From: Antitrichia curtipendula
Taxonomy: Eukaryota; Streptophyta; Bryopsida; Hypnales; Leucodontaceae
NCBI GenBank assembly: GCA_951230915.1
Contig: OX579639.1
Span: 8,618,001-8,682,000 of the forward strand
Direction: 5' to 3'
Length of the DNA stretch: 64,000 nt
The position numbers were made by a program, and so were the translations under genes. Every line of letters begins with the position of its first letter. The stretch's first letter is position 1. A model generated the notes under the pieces. That model was not told where the DNA came from and searched no databases. It worked only from the letters and a program-made list of their open reading frames with translations. This document shows positions 13,405 through 26,500 of the stretch, in pieces.

Positions 13405-13684
13405 CTACCTCCGTCCCAAAATGATCTTCATATTAGACAAAATACCTAGGATTAAGGCTAAAAATATAAAAAAATTTAACCAATTTTGCGCTATAAGAAG
13501 AATTTGGTGCATTCCTAGTATTCTAAAAACTTTGAGTTTTGAAGCCCTTTTCAAAGTGTAGTTTTGGAATATTGAAAAGTAGATTTTAAAGGGCATTTTC
13601 AAAGAGCAATACTTGTCAATTAATTGTTGAGTGTGAGGTTGTCATTGTGTAGGCATTTAGTATATGCGAAAGACCACATGTGAC

Positions 13685-13755
13685 GGGGAATGCTGGTATG
13701 TGAGCGTGGAGCGGCGAGCAGTGAGCGGGAAGCGGGAATTGGTGAGCGGGGAGCC
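13685..13755 (+). repeat. MULE left terminal inverted repeat
   Basis: G-rich end with repeated GTGAGCG/GAGCGGG words, starting right after ACATGTGAC. It pairs imperfectly with 28129-28179 on the opposite strand. Confidence 0.75.
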
Positions 13756-13844
13756 ACAATATTAGAACTATAATATAATTTTTGGAAAGTGAGAAATTTG
13801 AAAATAGATTAAAGTTTAGGAAAAAGTTGAGGGAGGACTTGATG

Positions 13845-13978
13845 CTATTGGATGAAAAGTGGATGAAAAGGTGATGAAAAGTGGATGAAAAGTGGATGAA
13901 AAGTGGATGAAAAAGGTGGATGATAAATTAAATGAAAAATTGGATGAAAAATTGGATGAAAAATTGGATGCAAACTGA
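13845..13978 (+). repeat. Left subterminal GGATGAAAA array
   Basis: About ten tandem copies of a 10-13-bp word, GGATGAAAAGT or GGATGAAAAATT. The same word occurs in inverted orientation (TTTTCATCC) in the right subterminal region. Such arrays are often transposase-binding regions in MULEs; that role here is inference. Confidence 0.75.
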
Positions 13979-15018
13979 TGAAGAACTCGTATCCTAGTTC
14001 ATTTAGAATGTGACAATAGCCGGCGAAGGCAATTTTGTAGCATGTGCGGTTTTTGGAAAACAAAGCCTCTACATGTTGTGATTAGTCGAGTACATAGTGT
14101 AGTACTTCAAAGTGGTTAGTAGACAATTACACGACATGGCTGAAAGAAGTGCACGACGACTGACACGGAGAGGGTGTTCGTATTTCGCAGTGTAAAAAGC
14201 TCCGCGAGATAATCTGGACAAAATAATCCTCTAACATTAATGCTTGGATAACAATGCAATTTCAAATCCTAAACTAATGCGTACAACCGAAGACAAAAAA
14301 GAGTGGCAGATTACGCAAAGGAAGACAAATGCGGAACGGATAGCCCAACCCAGGGCATGTGCGTGGGCAAGAGGTCTTCAAGGTCCATGTCTTTGGCCCA
14401 AGAAGACTTCGGGAGTGTTGGCTTCTTCGAACAGGTATGACAAATTTTTGGGAAATATAGTTCACAATGATAAGTATTTTATGAAATCAAACACGTGGTT
14501 TAATGAACAAATAAAATTAATATAGTCCCATCTCGACACCAAGAGATGCGTTTAGGGTTTAGGGCTCATGCAACACGGGACTATCAGGTTCAGAGGTACC
14601 AAAACACAAATACCAAGTTCAATACGCGGTCAACGAAATTATATATATGATTTGAATATAAGTAAGTTCTAGACATAGTAATAAAAATGGAAACATTACG
14701 GTCCTCGAAGGGCACATCAAGAGAATGATATGTAATACGAAGGACAAGGGATGATACGACAAGCACAATATTGCAGGAAGATGGCAAAAAGTAGACAATG
14801 CATTCAGCAAAAATAAATATAGGACCGGCAACAATGTAGAGAAAATAATTCCCGATTTAGGGACATAAGCATATACAGAAGATATAAAAGTAGGGTTTGG
14901 AAGTTTAGGATATAGAGAGATCTCATATTGTACTACCCTCGCTGTTTGACGTTTCTGACTGTGACTCAACAGCACAGTCATCCACGAAGTCTAGAACACG
15001 AGGATCTACCCACCGAGC
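13979..15018. other. MULE left arm, 3' flank of the ParB-methyltransferase gene
   Basis: Non-coding as far as can be seen; probably includes the 3' untranslated region of the minus-strand gene ending at 15019. Short open frames on both strands show no recognisable domain. Confidence 0.45.
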
Positions 15019-18000
15019 TCAAGAGCTTGGCTTTAGCTCAAGGGCAATAAACTCTCCAGCGTTGGACTCAGCATACACAGGTAGCCTAAATGGTTTAGGG
15101 GGGCTTGGAAAGAACTCAGGCCTCCCAAAGAACGGCACATGTGTCAGAGACCTCACTTTCTTGGCCTGCCTGGATAATGGAATGAAGAGATAATTAGACT
15201 GAATGCTTAGTGGAATGAGAATAGACAATGTAAAGAATAGATTTTCGAGTTAAACTTACTTACTGAATCGAGATGTCTTCACAACATGCTCAGGCTCCAC
15301 GTCCTCTTCATCCACATCCTGAATTTCTGGAATATTCTGTGCCGGTGCTAGTCGAGAATACCCATCCATGCGTAGAACCGGTGCAATCAGAGCGTCAAAA
15401 ATCTCCTTATCCTCCTCAAATGCCAAGACGTGCCGGCGCGATGCACGGCATGCTTGAATGCTTGATCCTGAAAACATCCATGCGAATACAAAAAATTACT
15501 TCTGAAAATCCCTTTCAGTTTGGTCTTGGTTAAAAAAATCAATGAATTAGAGAAGATTTGTTACCTGTCGCTGCTGTGCAGTCTACCACGACGTCCCCTG
15601 GTTCCGATAACGCCTCGACAAGCATTTGCATGAATTGTCGCGCCTTCTCTCGAGGACCTCTCCACGGAATGGAACCATTCATGGTGACATCTTCTTTGTT
15701 GCAGAAATTCTGGAGTATATCGTCCCTAGCTACATCCACACCCACCTCTTGATGGGATGGAACAAACTGGAATGGAAACTCCGATTCGGTTTTGGGTCCC
15801 GACTCCTTCACTAAAAGAGAGATTGAGAATCGCATGGTCTGCAAACAATGGAGAGGTTAACATACAATAGATCAAAGAATCACAAGATTTGACAAAATAT
15901 AAAAATAAAGAAATGTAATTACCGTTTTGGTTTGATCAACTGGCGATGTGAGATGTAGGTGGTTCATGCCGAACCACGTAAGAAGAATTCTAAAATTGTA
16001 CGTCTTGCAACATCCGAGAAGGTGACTCTTGTGTCGAGTGGAGGGCGCTGGATACATCACCAATAAGGCGCCCTTGTCGTGGAGGTACTCTTTCGCAAAG
16101 TCAAAAACGGGAACTAGGAACCCTTTCTTGAACTCATTCCAGCCGGGAATCGAGGCAGGCGGAGCAGACACAGTCGGCACATGTAGACCTTCAGGAACAT
16201 CCACAAAGATGAGATCCACTGCCTCTTGAGTACTCAATACACCATCGAAGTACCTGTCCTTATCAGTACAGTGCTGTAGAGTACAAAGAGGTGTCAGTTA
16301 ATTCACCTAAACATGCAATTAGAGCATCACACCATGGCCAGAACGAACATGTTCTAAAGACCTTCAATTGACATGTATTCTATCCATGTTCCAATAATGC
16401 ACGAACAAATAAATGTTAACATGACTAACCATGTCTAGAAAGGTGAGGACGTCATCGAAGGCCTTTTCATCTGTAGGTAAGGAACCCACTGACAAGTTCA
16501 GTATGCACTCATCAATGTCTGGAACGGCAGGAAGAGTTTGAACCATTGGTGTCAGTCCATGTACAAGTCTCTCTTGAGTAAGGGAGAAGCCAGATGACCC
16601 TTCCCTAACGTCAGCTGCACTTGTGGCAGGTTGGGGATCCGGAGTGTAGGCTTTCCTCTTTGTCCCTCTCTTCTTCGACTTCTCCTGGTCCTTCTCAGCC
16701 TGAGCGGCCAGTCTCTTCATCTTGCTGTCCTCGGCCTTCTTCTTAGCCTCCTCCAGCTCCTCCAGTTTCTTCTTGTCTGATATATCCCGTCGTTTTATGG
16801 CCTTCGCTCGAGCATCGGGATCCAGACCAGCGAACTCATCGAACTCTGGGTCCACAATCCCAGTGTCATTCAAAGTGTCAAAGAGTGCTTCCTCTTCGGG
16901 TGGAGTAGTGCCGAAGTTGCACTCAAGGTACCACGGGCAGGCTTGCAGGTGAGCACTGGTCCAATTCTTCAACTGCATAGGAGAAAACATGCAGTCTGGA
17001 GAAGAGCGATCCAACCATGTCGTAAGGAACGGCGGTAGATCTTCTTTGGAGATGGCCTTCTTGATGTACAACTCAAACTTGAAGTACCTACATCACCCCG
17101 AAAACACATAGTATCAGGAAGGGAAAAGTGGAGGGTGCAATGACGCCTGCTAGCCCGTCTTCCATTGGGCCCAAGGTCCACTTTGAATTCAAGGCTATTG
17201 ACAGAACTTATAAAGTGAATCAATTAAAGTATACTGTCCGATACACAATGACCTGACCAACAAGGAAAGGGCAAAAACACTGTACCGGTATATAACTCGC
17301 TTGACAGCCAGAATAGACCCTCTGTAATCTTTGAACGACTCAGACTTCTTGTATGCATCAGCACCCTTGAACACCCCCGTGTAGACATGTTCCCAGAGCT
17401 TCATGCGCCAATTCTCGATATATTCTAACAGAGTCTTCGGCTCCATAGCGACAGTGAGATCGATAGAAATGTTATCAGATTGAATGATTGCATCAAACAT
17501 TTCAGAAGCAGAGTCCTCGATCTGGGCACAGGATAATGTGATAAAATATTAAGGGTCTCATGCACCATCAAAATATCCTACACATTGAAGAAATACAATA
17601 GATGGATTATTCAAAAAGCACCAAACATGACAATTCCAATGCTTACCCCAGCATACCAACATGCCTTTGCAAGAAACTGTAATAACCTCTCCTCGTTGAT
17701 CGGCCTGGCCGGAAATCTACGTGCCTCTCGTGAGGGGCCGGAGGAATTCATCCATTTCAGCCACCTCACTTTGAATGATGGACTCGTATTGCATGTCGCA
17801 ATCATTTGTAACTTCTCCAATGTCAATTCGGGGACCGAATATAAGCTCCAATGCCTCTCAATCTGCAGACAGTCAATGAAAAGAGAGTGAAAAGAATCGA
17901 AATGGAAACATCTGACTTCACATAATTGAATAAAGGAAGACAAAATACCTCCTTCAACCACTCAGAACCAAGCGCGGGATTCGCAACTGCAACAATCTTT

Positions 18001-21000
18001 GACAGTTTCTTGTAGAGCTTCTCCGTAGAATCTTTAATGGAAACTCGCATGGCCGTTGCCACTCCCTCCTTCGTAGCTTCACTAGGTGGAGTGTCTTCGT
18101 TATACTTCCTGACTGCGGCATCAGCAGCCGACGCAATGTCTTGCTGAAGAAAGAGAAAATCGATTTTGGACCTCAACACGGTAGCACCATTTTAGAGTAC
18201 AACGAAGTGATCCTTCACTCATACAAAGCATGCAATATCATCAAATAGACAGAACTTTATACCTTGAATATGAACGACGTAAAGATCTCAAGCGGCATAC
18301 TGTACCAAGTCTTGCGAGAATTTTGGCTACAAGTGTGCGCTTCTTCTGGACTAAGGAGCTCATGGAATTTCTCAAGTCCCATGACCCCGTACTTCTGGAC
18401 CCGACATAGGGTATGTACGAGGTTCGTTTTAATATGAGAATTCTCCGTCTGCCTGAACCAGAGAATGACAAGAACATCAAATATCACTAGAAACATGAAT
18501 GAATTGAATCAATACCAGAATTATAGAAACTCCAACACATGAATGAACCCAGCATGACCTCGCTTACTTGTTTATGTCGTGCATTGCTTGCATAGCCACT
18601 CCAATTCGATTCCTAGTGTCGAGGACAATAGCATCAACACTGACATGCCAAGCCGCCTCGGTGTTGTGAAGCATCTGGATGTGCTTCATCCAAGCAATTT
18701 GTCTGTGATTACCATCACAGACATAAAACTTGTAATCCAGCAAATGCTTCAACGATGTCTGCGACTTCAAGAATACGTTGAACTTGTCGTTCGCCGCATT
18801 CCAATGTGGTCCCCATTCAGTTTTCTCAGCATCTGAAAATACAGCTGATTGTCCCTGCTCATCAGATGTAGAAACGTAGAATACTCTTGCGCCTTTGTCG
18901 TATCCACGACTAAATTGATTCTCTAACAATGTAAGGTCACATTCCAGGGTTGGTCGTACCATTAGCATTGGAACCATCCTACATAGAGGTATCTTCATAC
19001 GAGACTGATCAGAGAAAGTGAGCCTCAGACTGGAAATGATAGAAACTGTGTCCATCGTCTGGGATCGCCGAATGTCATCTTCCATGTAGTGGGGTTCAAT
19101 TCCCCGAATTCTATCATCCTCCAGCTCGTCAACCTCGATGACCTCGTCGGTGGAGCAATCGTATGGTTCCTTCCACTATTAGCCACACACATGAAACAGA
19201 AAATTAATAATTACTGATATTACTCCAATCAATGAATGGTAGACTTATGGGTGTGTGAGCCAATGATAAACCTTGTTTATATCCTCAAGAGAATGAACTT
19301 ACTGGATTGAACAATCCAGGAGATTCAACCACGGCCCCCCAATAAAACAAACTAAATGCCACATATGCATTTCTCTGCTAAGGATCTGTAGTTTCCACAG
19401 CACAAGATATAAATGTCCTTGTCTCCATCTACTGCAGAGGTAACCTCATCATCTTGATGATTACATGTACAGAAGTCATGAACCTCAACATCATTGGATC
19501 CCAGTGAAGTACAAGTAGACTCAGGAGGGGGCATGCGACCATCCCTATACATATCATCCAGTGATTGATCTAGGTCACGTAATAGATTGTCAAGGTTTAC
19601 CACTGCCATGGAAACCTCCTCAGGAAGCTCAGGGACACCAACTTCTGCGCCGGCTGAATGGACAACTGTAACACCAACCGGTCCAGTATCCTCTTGCATT
19701 AAATCCTCAGAAGCCCGCACCTGCTAGCAATATAGAGAATAGAGAAGACCACACAATTAGTACACGGTTAAAAAAACGGACAAAACTGTGTAGAACAAGC
19801 ACGTATGTCGAACATAAGAATAAAAAGATACTATATTTGACCCATGAGCACATGCATCCAGAGCCCCTCTCGGGGCCAGCATAAAGTTCCCGGTGATCAA
19901 GCCAAGCAGCATAGAAAGACCGAATATAAGAGGTCGTGACTATAACAAATCGACCAATGGAAAAAACAAAAAGCGAACATGCTTGGCAGGCATGGTCGGC
20001 TCCCTGGTGCGGTGACCACCAGAACACAGAGGATCGGGTGAGAACTCCTGATCAAGGCTTAGCTTCGTTAGTTGGACGCATACCAGTCAAGGAAATATGT
20101 GCATGACCCCGTGACCCTTTGACCAGATGGTCACAAGGCGCGTGTTGTCTTCCCGAACGGGACTGAGCTCCGTCACCAGAACAAGAACGACTAAAATAAG
20201 TTAGGCATGACCCCGTGACCCTGGGACTTCTCTCGGGGCCGAGACGAGCTCCGCCATGACCAGGCCATGCAACAGAATGCAAAATTGAAGAGAACGTGAC
20301 CTGTGACCCAACAGGAGAAACAAAAAAAAATATATCCAAAAGGGATTGGTTGGCTTGTCCGGCCTCCGGTGCGGTGACCAGATGGTCACAGCGGAGCGGG
20401 TGGTCTCCTCGAGAGGGACTGAGCTCCGTCATAAAACCAGAACGATCGAAAGAAGTTAGGCATGACCCCGTGACCAATCGACTTCTCTCGGGGCCGAGAC
20501 GAGGCCCCACGTGACCAAGCCATGCAGCAATAAAACAAAACTAAGGGGATCGTGACATGAGACCGACAGGAGACACAAAAAAAAATATATCCAAAAGGGA
20601 TTGGCTGGCTTGTCCGGCCTCAGGTGCGGTGACTAGATGGTCACAGCGGAGTGGGTGGTTTCCTCGAGAGGGACTGAGCTTCGTCCCAAAACCAGAACGA
20701 TCACAAGAAGTTATGCATGACCCCGTGACCCTGGAGAATCTCTCGGGGCCGAGACGAGACCCCACGTGACCAAGCCATGCAGCAGAATGCAAAACTGATG
20801 AGAACGTGACGTGAGACCCAACTAGAGAAACAAAAAAAAAATATATCCAAAAGGGACTGGCTGGCTTGTCCAACCTTTGGTGCGGTGACCAAATGGTCAC
20901 AAGGCGCGTGTTGTCTTCCCGAGAGGGACTGAGCTCCGTCCCGAAACCAGAACGATCACAAGAAGTTATGCATGACCCCGTGACCCTGGGATATCTCTTG

Positions 21001-21912
21001 GGGCCGAGACGAGGCCCTACGTGACCAAGCCATGCAGCAGAATGCGAAACTGAAGAGAACGTGACGTGAGATCCAACTGGAGAAACAAAAAAAAAATATA
21101 TCCAAAAGGGACTGGCTGGCTTGTCCAACCTCTGGTGCGGTGACCAAATGGTCACAAGGCGCGTGTTGTCTTCCCGAGAGGGATTGAGCTCCGTCACGAG
21201 AACAAGAACGACTGAAATAAGTTATGCATGACCCCGTGACCCTGGGACTTCTCTCGGGGCCGAGACGAGATCCCACGTGACCAAGCCATGCAGCAGAATG
21301 CGAAACTGAAGAGAACGTGACGTGAGACCCAACTGGAGAAACAAAAAAAATATATATGCAAAAAGGATTGTCTGGCTTGTCCAACCTCTGGTGCGGTGAC
21401 CAGATGGTCACAGGGAGCGGGTGGTGTTCCCGAAAGGGACTGAGCTCCGTCCCGAAATCAGAACGATCAGAAGAAGTTATGCATGTCCCCGTGACCCTGG
21501 AAAATCTCTCGGGGCCGAGACGAGCTCCGCCATGACCAGGCCATGCAACGCCAATACTAAGCTGACGAGAATGTGACCCTAGCACGTAGACGAAAGCAAA
21601 AAAAATAATATGAACACGCTTGGCAGGTTTGGCCCCCACTCGCTGAGGTGACCAACTGCCTTGAGCGGAGCGGATTGGGCTTGCCTTAAACCCTAATAAA
21701 ACCTGGCTCTGAATTCAGCCATTCAGGCCGTAGGCAACGCGTACTGAGTCATGCATGCGAGACAGGATGAGAAGTTGAGAGTTCAAAACCCTTACCTGGT
21801 TCCGAGGAGAGGCTTCTTCCGGACGCACTATTGCTTGTGCCAAGTTTGCTGAAGGTCCTGGGATTGCGTTCGACCTCCCCGCCCTTGGCCGTAAGTTGTG
21901 AACCCCATCCAT
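15019..21912 (-). CDS. ParB-like domain + permuted DNA methyltransferase-like protein (transposon cargo)
   Basis: Proposed exons: 21912-21796, 19720-19484 (or 19445), 19377-19303, 19175-18568, 18452-18263, 18143-17949, 17862-17647, 17521-17286, 17087-16430, 16273-15923, 15838-15565, 15467-15260 and 15169-15019. Every junction is GT-AG and phase-compatible, giving about 1171 residues (1184 with the longer exon 2). Around residue 296 is CDGNHRQIAW, the DGxHR motif of ParB/sulfiredoxin-fold domains. Residues about 620-840 include a lysine/glutamate-rich coiled coil and a basic KKRGTKRK patch that may be a nuclear signal. From about residue 860 is a methyltransferase-like domain in beta-class order: VDLIFVDVPEG (position of DPPY), PWRGPREKARQF (motif X-like), then DVVVDCTAATGSS (position of FxGxG). 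Both signature motifs are altered, so methyl transfer is uncertain. It may bind or mark transposon DNA. The domain calls rest on motif reading, not on a search. The gene is divergent from the transposase. Confidence 0.8.
19980..21690. repeat. Tandem ~255-bp repeats in intron 1 of the ParB-methyltransferase gene
   Basis: The anchor word GCATGACCCCGTGACCC (or one-base variants) recurs near 20101, 20208, 20459, 20714, 20968, 21225 and 21480. Apart from the first short interval, spacing is 251-257 bp. Each unit carries a G/C-rich TCTCGGGGCCGAGACGAG block, an A-rich run, and the inverted repeat GTGACCANATGGTCAC (for example 20374-20389, 20885-20900, 21140-21155 and 21396-21411). Diverged half-units flank the array on both sides. 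Open frames across it are repeat artefacts. Confidence 0.9.
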
Positions 21913-23541
21913 CTTTGCTTCGCTCGCAACCAACTTCAAATAGTCCACGCTCCAACGACGTCGAAAATCAGAAACGCAAGGAGAACAATTTTGTCCAAGG
22001 GAATGCACCGCTTCGCCAGTCCGGGCTTCCTCGCTGCCCTTCTCTTCCCCGCCATTCCTTACCGCTCGTGTTGTCTCTGACGCGCCAGCTGGATCCCCGC
22101 CGTCACACACTTCCTGGTCTCCCCATCCTTTCTCGCCGACCTAGACTTCCTGGGAGAACTGGTGCGTCATTAGTCCTTTGGATGGACTTTACCTTGGATT
22201 TCTCTGACGGTGTTTCAATATTTCTCAGTCATGAAATTCCCTATCCGTTGTTTCCTAAGGTAATGGATAATCCATATATCTTGTGCCTTCTGTCTGGGGG
22301 GATAAATTTTGTCGATAGTGTGTCAGTGATTCGATTAGTATAATTTATAAAACGATTATGACGTTGTGAGTTTACATGTTCATTAATGTTAGTAGCCTTA
22401 ATCATCAGTTGATAGAGTCACTTAATAGTATTTTCTGTATTCTCAAATTCTAATATGAAGTTCTACGTAATGGTCTCTTACAGCAGTGATGAAATCCTTA
22501 TCAGCCCTGGTGGACACGCATAGACAGTGTCAAACATACTCGACACGATTACACTCATGGATATTGGCATTTATGCTGTTACATTTGTTTCTGATCCAGA
22601 TTCCTTTGATGTACAGTAGTAGTTGTTCGAAGGGTATGGCCTTCAGGGGCCCCCACGTTTAGTCAAATAATGTTGGGTTATTTCAGAATGTTATATAATG
22701 ATTACTCATACACGTTAAATACTCCTGGGTCGTTGTTGATACGAATGATCGAACTGTATTCATCTCAAACGGTAATGTCACAGTTTTGTTATTAGTAGCA
22801 AATAATATAGTGTATCACATAATATGCATCTTCATGACGTTGGATATTAGTAATTCATGTTCCTTCCGTGCTTGTGTATCTTGATGCATAGCCGTCAGGA
22901 TTCCCTTGTTTATCACTTTAAATACATCTTGTGAAGTAACTGATTGTCAAATGATTGGCTGGAGGAAGCTGACATTGTATTTAATTATTGTCAGACATTT
23001 ATTGTATTTTGTTACCTAATTAGCTTCGTACCATCACTGTGGGAACAAAAGTTAATGCCTACCGTCCTAATTAGTGGGCGGGATATCCATTTTCCAATCG
23101 CAATGCCTCTTCGGAAGGTTGCCTCGTCATAGAATTTGGTCTTTAATACAAATGTTCCGGTTATATTTTATTGCATACGATGTGCTTACATGTTAACGTT
23201 GGAGGAGTCTATATTCTTAGTTTTGTAGGACGGCCGAAATCCTCTTAACCAACTCCGTTGTTACTTCTAGTGAGGTAAAAAATTAATTATAAATTTCATT
23301 ATATATAATGACGGCCGTAATGCCAAAGTTGTATAATGAGGCGTTCCTAATATTGGTTTCATTGAATTATAGATAAATTATCATCCTCTGCATCGTCCGG
23401 TATGCAGGATTCAGTTTATTTGCTTGCTGTGTTATTTCATGTACCTCCCTGGACTATGAGTTCGTAGTTTACGTGTTAGAGAGCGTCACATGGTGATCGT
23501 GAGATTGTTTGTGTCCATGCTGTGAATTGGAACATTATGCA
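21913..23541. promoter_or_regulatory. Shared divergent upstream region of the two MULE genes
   Basis: A 1.6-kb stretch lies between the ATG of the minus-strand ParB-methyltransferase gene and the ATG of the plus-strand transposase. It must hold both promoters and 5' leaders. The segment next to 21913-22150 is GC-richer and the rest AT-rich. No specific promoter element can be fixed; open frames here lack recognisable products. Confidence 0.5.
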
Positions 23542-26500
23542 ATGTCAGAGTTTCTGGATATGGTGATCGTGAATGGCGCCGCTGATGGGGTTCCTATACT
23601 GTTTCCACTGGACCTTGATGGTGTCGCTACGGTGTCCGCCTTTCGATTGGGTATTAGATTTAACTTACATGCAGACTCTCTGCATATCGATGAAGAAATA
23701 TTTGATGTAGAGATGAAAGTCCAAACTCACACTGTCGGTCAAGTACCTATTTTGGAAGGCGTGAATAGATTGTGGCACTTGAAAGCTGGGAAATATAAGG
23801 CCTATGGGGTAAGTAATTCTGATCGGTCGGAATCCGCAGACTTAGTACTTGATCAGCATTTTTCTTCTTCGTCATTTCAGACGCCACCTATGAAGGTTCC
23901 TAAAGTTGAGCCTGGTGTCTTCACAATAACCCTTCTCAGTGATGACTCTGACATTGAGAACACGGAACCAACTTTGAAAGCATGGGACCGCTCGTCAGAT
24001 ATTCCAGTCCCTAGTTCTAATTTGGGAGAGCAGACTGTTACTGTGATTCCCAGTACCAAAAGTGCTTCTATAGCATCGGTAATTGATTGTTTGAAAGGAC
24101 TTCGTGGACGGAAGGGATGTAGAAATGCTATGTCTAAAATAGATTACGACACAATTACAACACACAAAGTTACAGTGCTTCCTTCGAATTTCAATGGCGA
24201 CGTTATTTTTGAATTACCAGCCGTTGATTCGTTGGGGGCTCCATCATATGCAAAACAAATGATTGGTATGGATAAGAGGTACGATGGTCATATGTGGACG
24301 AAAACGATTACTACAAATATAACAAACAGTCATAGCTTGTCGTTTCGTACCTCCGTATGTGTTGGTCATCTCAGATGCGAGAACGGGAATTGCGAGTACT
24401 TAGGTCGAGTGCAAAGAACAAATCCAGTAAACGAGTTGGAGTGGGAAGGCTTCTCTCCTAGCCCGCTTAATATTGGAGTACCGCATCCAACTGGCTCTAC
24501 CCTTGTCTGCAAGATTTGTAAAGAAGCGCCAAGTTGTATATCTCGTTGCGCTGTGAGGGTGTATTACGTCTTGGAGAATCCGCTTATAACTCGTGCATTT
24601 GTTCATCTCGGCGATCATCAGCATCCCGTCAAGGATGGTGAGCTTCGCGACATGAAGGAGAGGACTCGAAGCCTAATAGGAGATCAAATGGAGAAGACAC
24701 CAATTGGCAGAAATTCAGCCATTGTTTTGGAGGCCACAAAAGAACTGTTGGGTGAACTTCTTCTACGCCCTGATGGAGAATTGCAGAAGACTTTGAATAT
24801 TGAAGAACTCGTACCTGTCCTGGATAAATGTAAGTATTTCAGTTCACCCAGTATTCATAACGAGGTCGCTTCTTTCAAGTACCTGAGGAGGTTTGGAGTT
24901 ATGGATAGCATAACAAAGTTGCGGGGGGCAAGTACTTGGGCATTTGTTCAAGAGAGCGAATTCCCAGGTCAAGGCTCTGACAAGGACAAGGTATTTGTCT
25001 TCAAAATGTCGGAAGTAGGTCCAGGCAGTGGAGTAGACTTGGTCAAGCGTATGCAAAGTGGTGGTGACCTCCAGGATGCTTGGATGATGTTTGATCATGT
25101 GAAACGGGTAAAAGGATGGACTACCATGGCATGCCACGTTTATGACAGTGTATACTGTCGAGTAATGACCATTGCCATGTGCGACATGCAATCAGAAGAC
25201 TGTATTGCACAAGTCATATTCTGGACAAACCTAAATTCAGTTCTGCAGAGACATGGGGTCCCTAAAACTCAGTTCAAAGGGTTCATGGCAGATAGTGCCC
25301 AAGCAAATTGGAATGCGGTACGAACTATCTACGGATCAGGTGACACTAGTGTACCCATGGAGAATCGAGAGCGGACTTGCCTTTTTCATTGGACCCAATC
25401 CATGGAAAAGCATACAAAGGCTGATATACGGGCGGACTTACAAGATCAACACCGACTTCTATGCAAACAGTACAAAAATGCCATTTCAACGGAACAATCT
25501 GAAGAACGTTACCTTGCGATTAAAGTATGGTGGACCTCATCCGGTGCCACAACTGAAGACGACCTACATCGTTTGGAACTTTGGCTCTCATTTTGGCACT
25601 TTCGTTATCGGCAATGGGGGGGGGTCATGCAACTGGTAAGTGTATTTCTTCAGCAAGTCTTATTTTTTTGTTTTGACAAGTGGCAAGTGAATTAATGATG
25701 TTAGTCGTTTATACTAATTTGACATGCTTCCAATGTCTTCAGGATCTATTTGACACGGAGAAGGCCGAGATGCCCTCATGCAACCTCGCCGAGACTGTAC
25801 ACAATAAGTGGCTTCAACAGTCTGGAAATCGTGGGAACGATTTATACATTGCCACTATTGATGATTTTGTCAGAGCATTTATGCAGATGGTAAGGTATTA
25901 CCAATACCTTAAAGGCGGAGATGCGGGGACGGGTCCTGGAAAGGAAGAATTACTACTCCGCGTTGCCCAACGATCAGCTCAACGAAGCGGGAATCCGAAG
26001 GTGCTCACTGAAGCTATTTCAAGCCTTCCATCAGTTCAAGAATTTTTTAGTAGACAGCCTCATTTTGAAGGTGAAGAAGTATTTGGATCACAGAAACGAA
26101 AGGCGGACCACCCTTTGGAATGCGAGCATGATTCACATAGACCGGATAAAGTGAACTTCTCACATCCCCGAGTACAGACAAGATCGTGGAAGGCTTCCAC
26201 AAGTGCTCCTTCTCTAACCCCAATTGTAGAGGATGTGTGCCCAACTGTGGAAGTAGACGTACCCTTGTTTATTGAAACGCGGCAGGAATCCCAGTGCCGT
26301 ACTCAAGGTCCTTCCTTCCATGTATCATGTATCCAAGAGATCGACTGTGATGTCCTGACCTGGCACATTGCAAGACTTCCCCAAACATCTGCAAAGGCAT
26401 GTTTTGCCCTTCAAGCGAATACAAAGAAGAAATGCACAACAAGAATTGTCTCCAATAGCGTCAGCACAACAGCACCAACATATACAGGTATGATGGTGAA

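Noticed and set aside
20052..21639. Long minus-strand open frames across 20.05-21.64 kb with repeated protein segments
   Set aside because: They follow the ~255-bp tandem repeat inside an intron and simply repeat with it; the spliced gene skips the region in frame.
21831..22343. Plus-strand open frame of 170 codons opposite exon 1 of the ParB-methyltransferase gene
   Set aside because: No recognisable domain; it overlaps the antisense of exon 1 and the divergent upstream region.
23509..23541. Extending the transposase upstream of the ATG at 23542
   Set aside because: The extension needs a TTG start; the first in-frame ATG is 23542.
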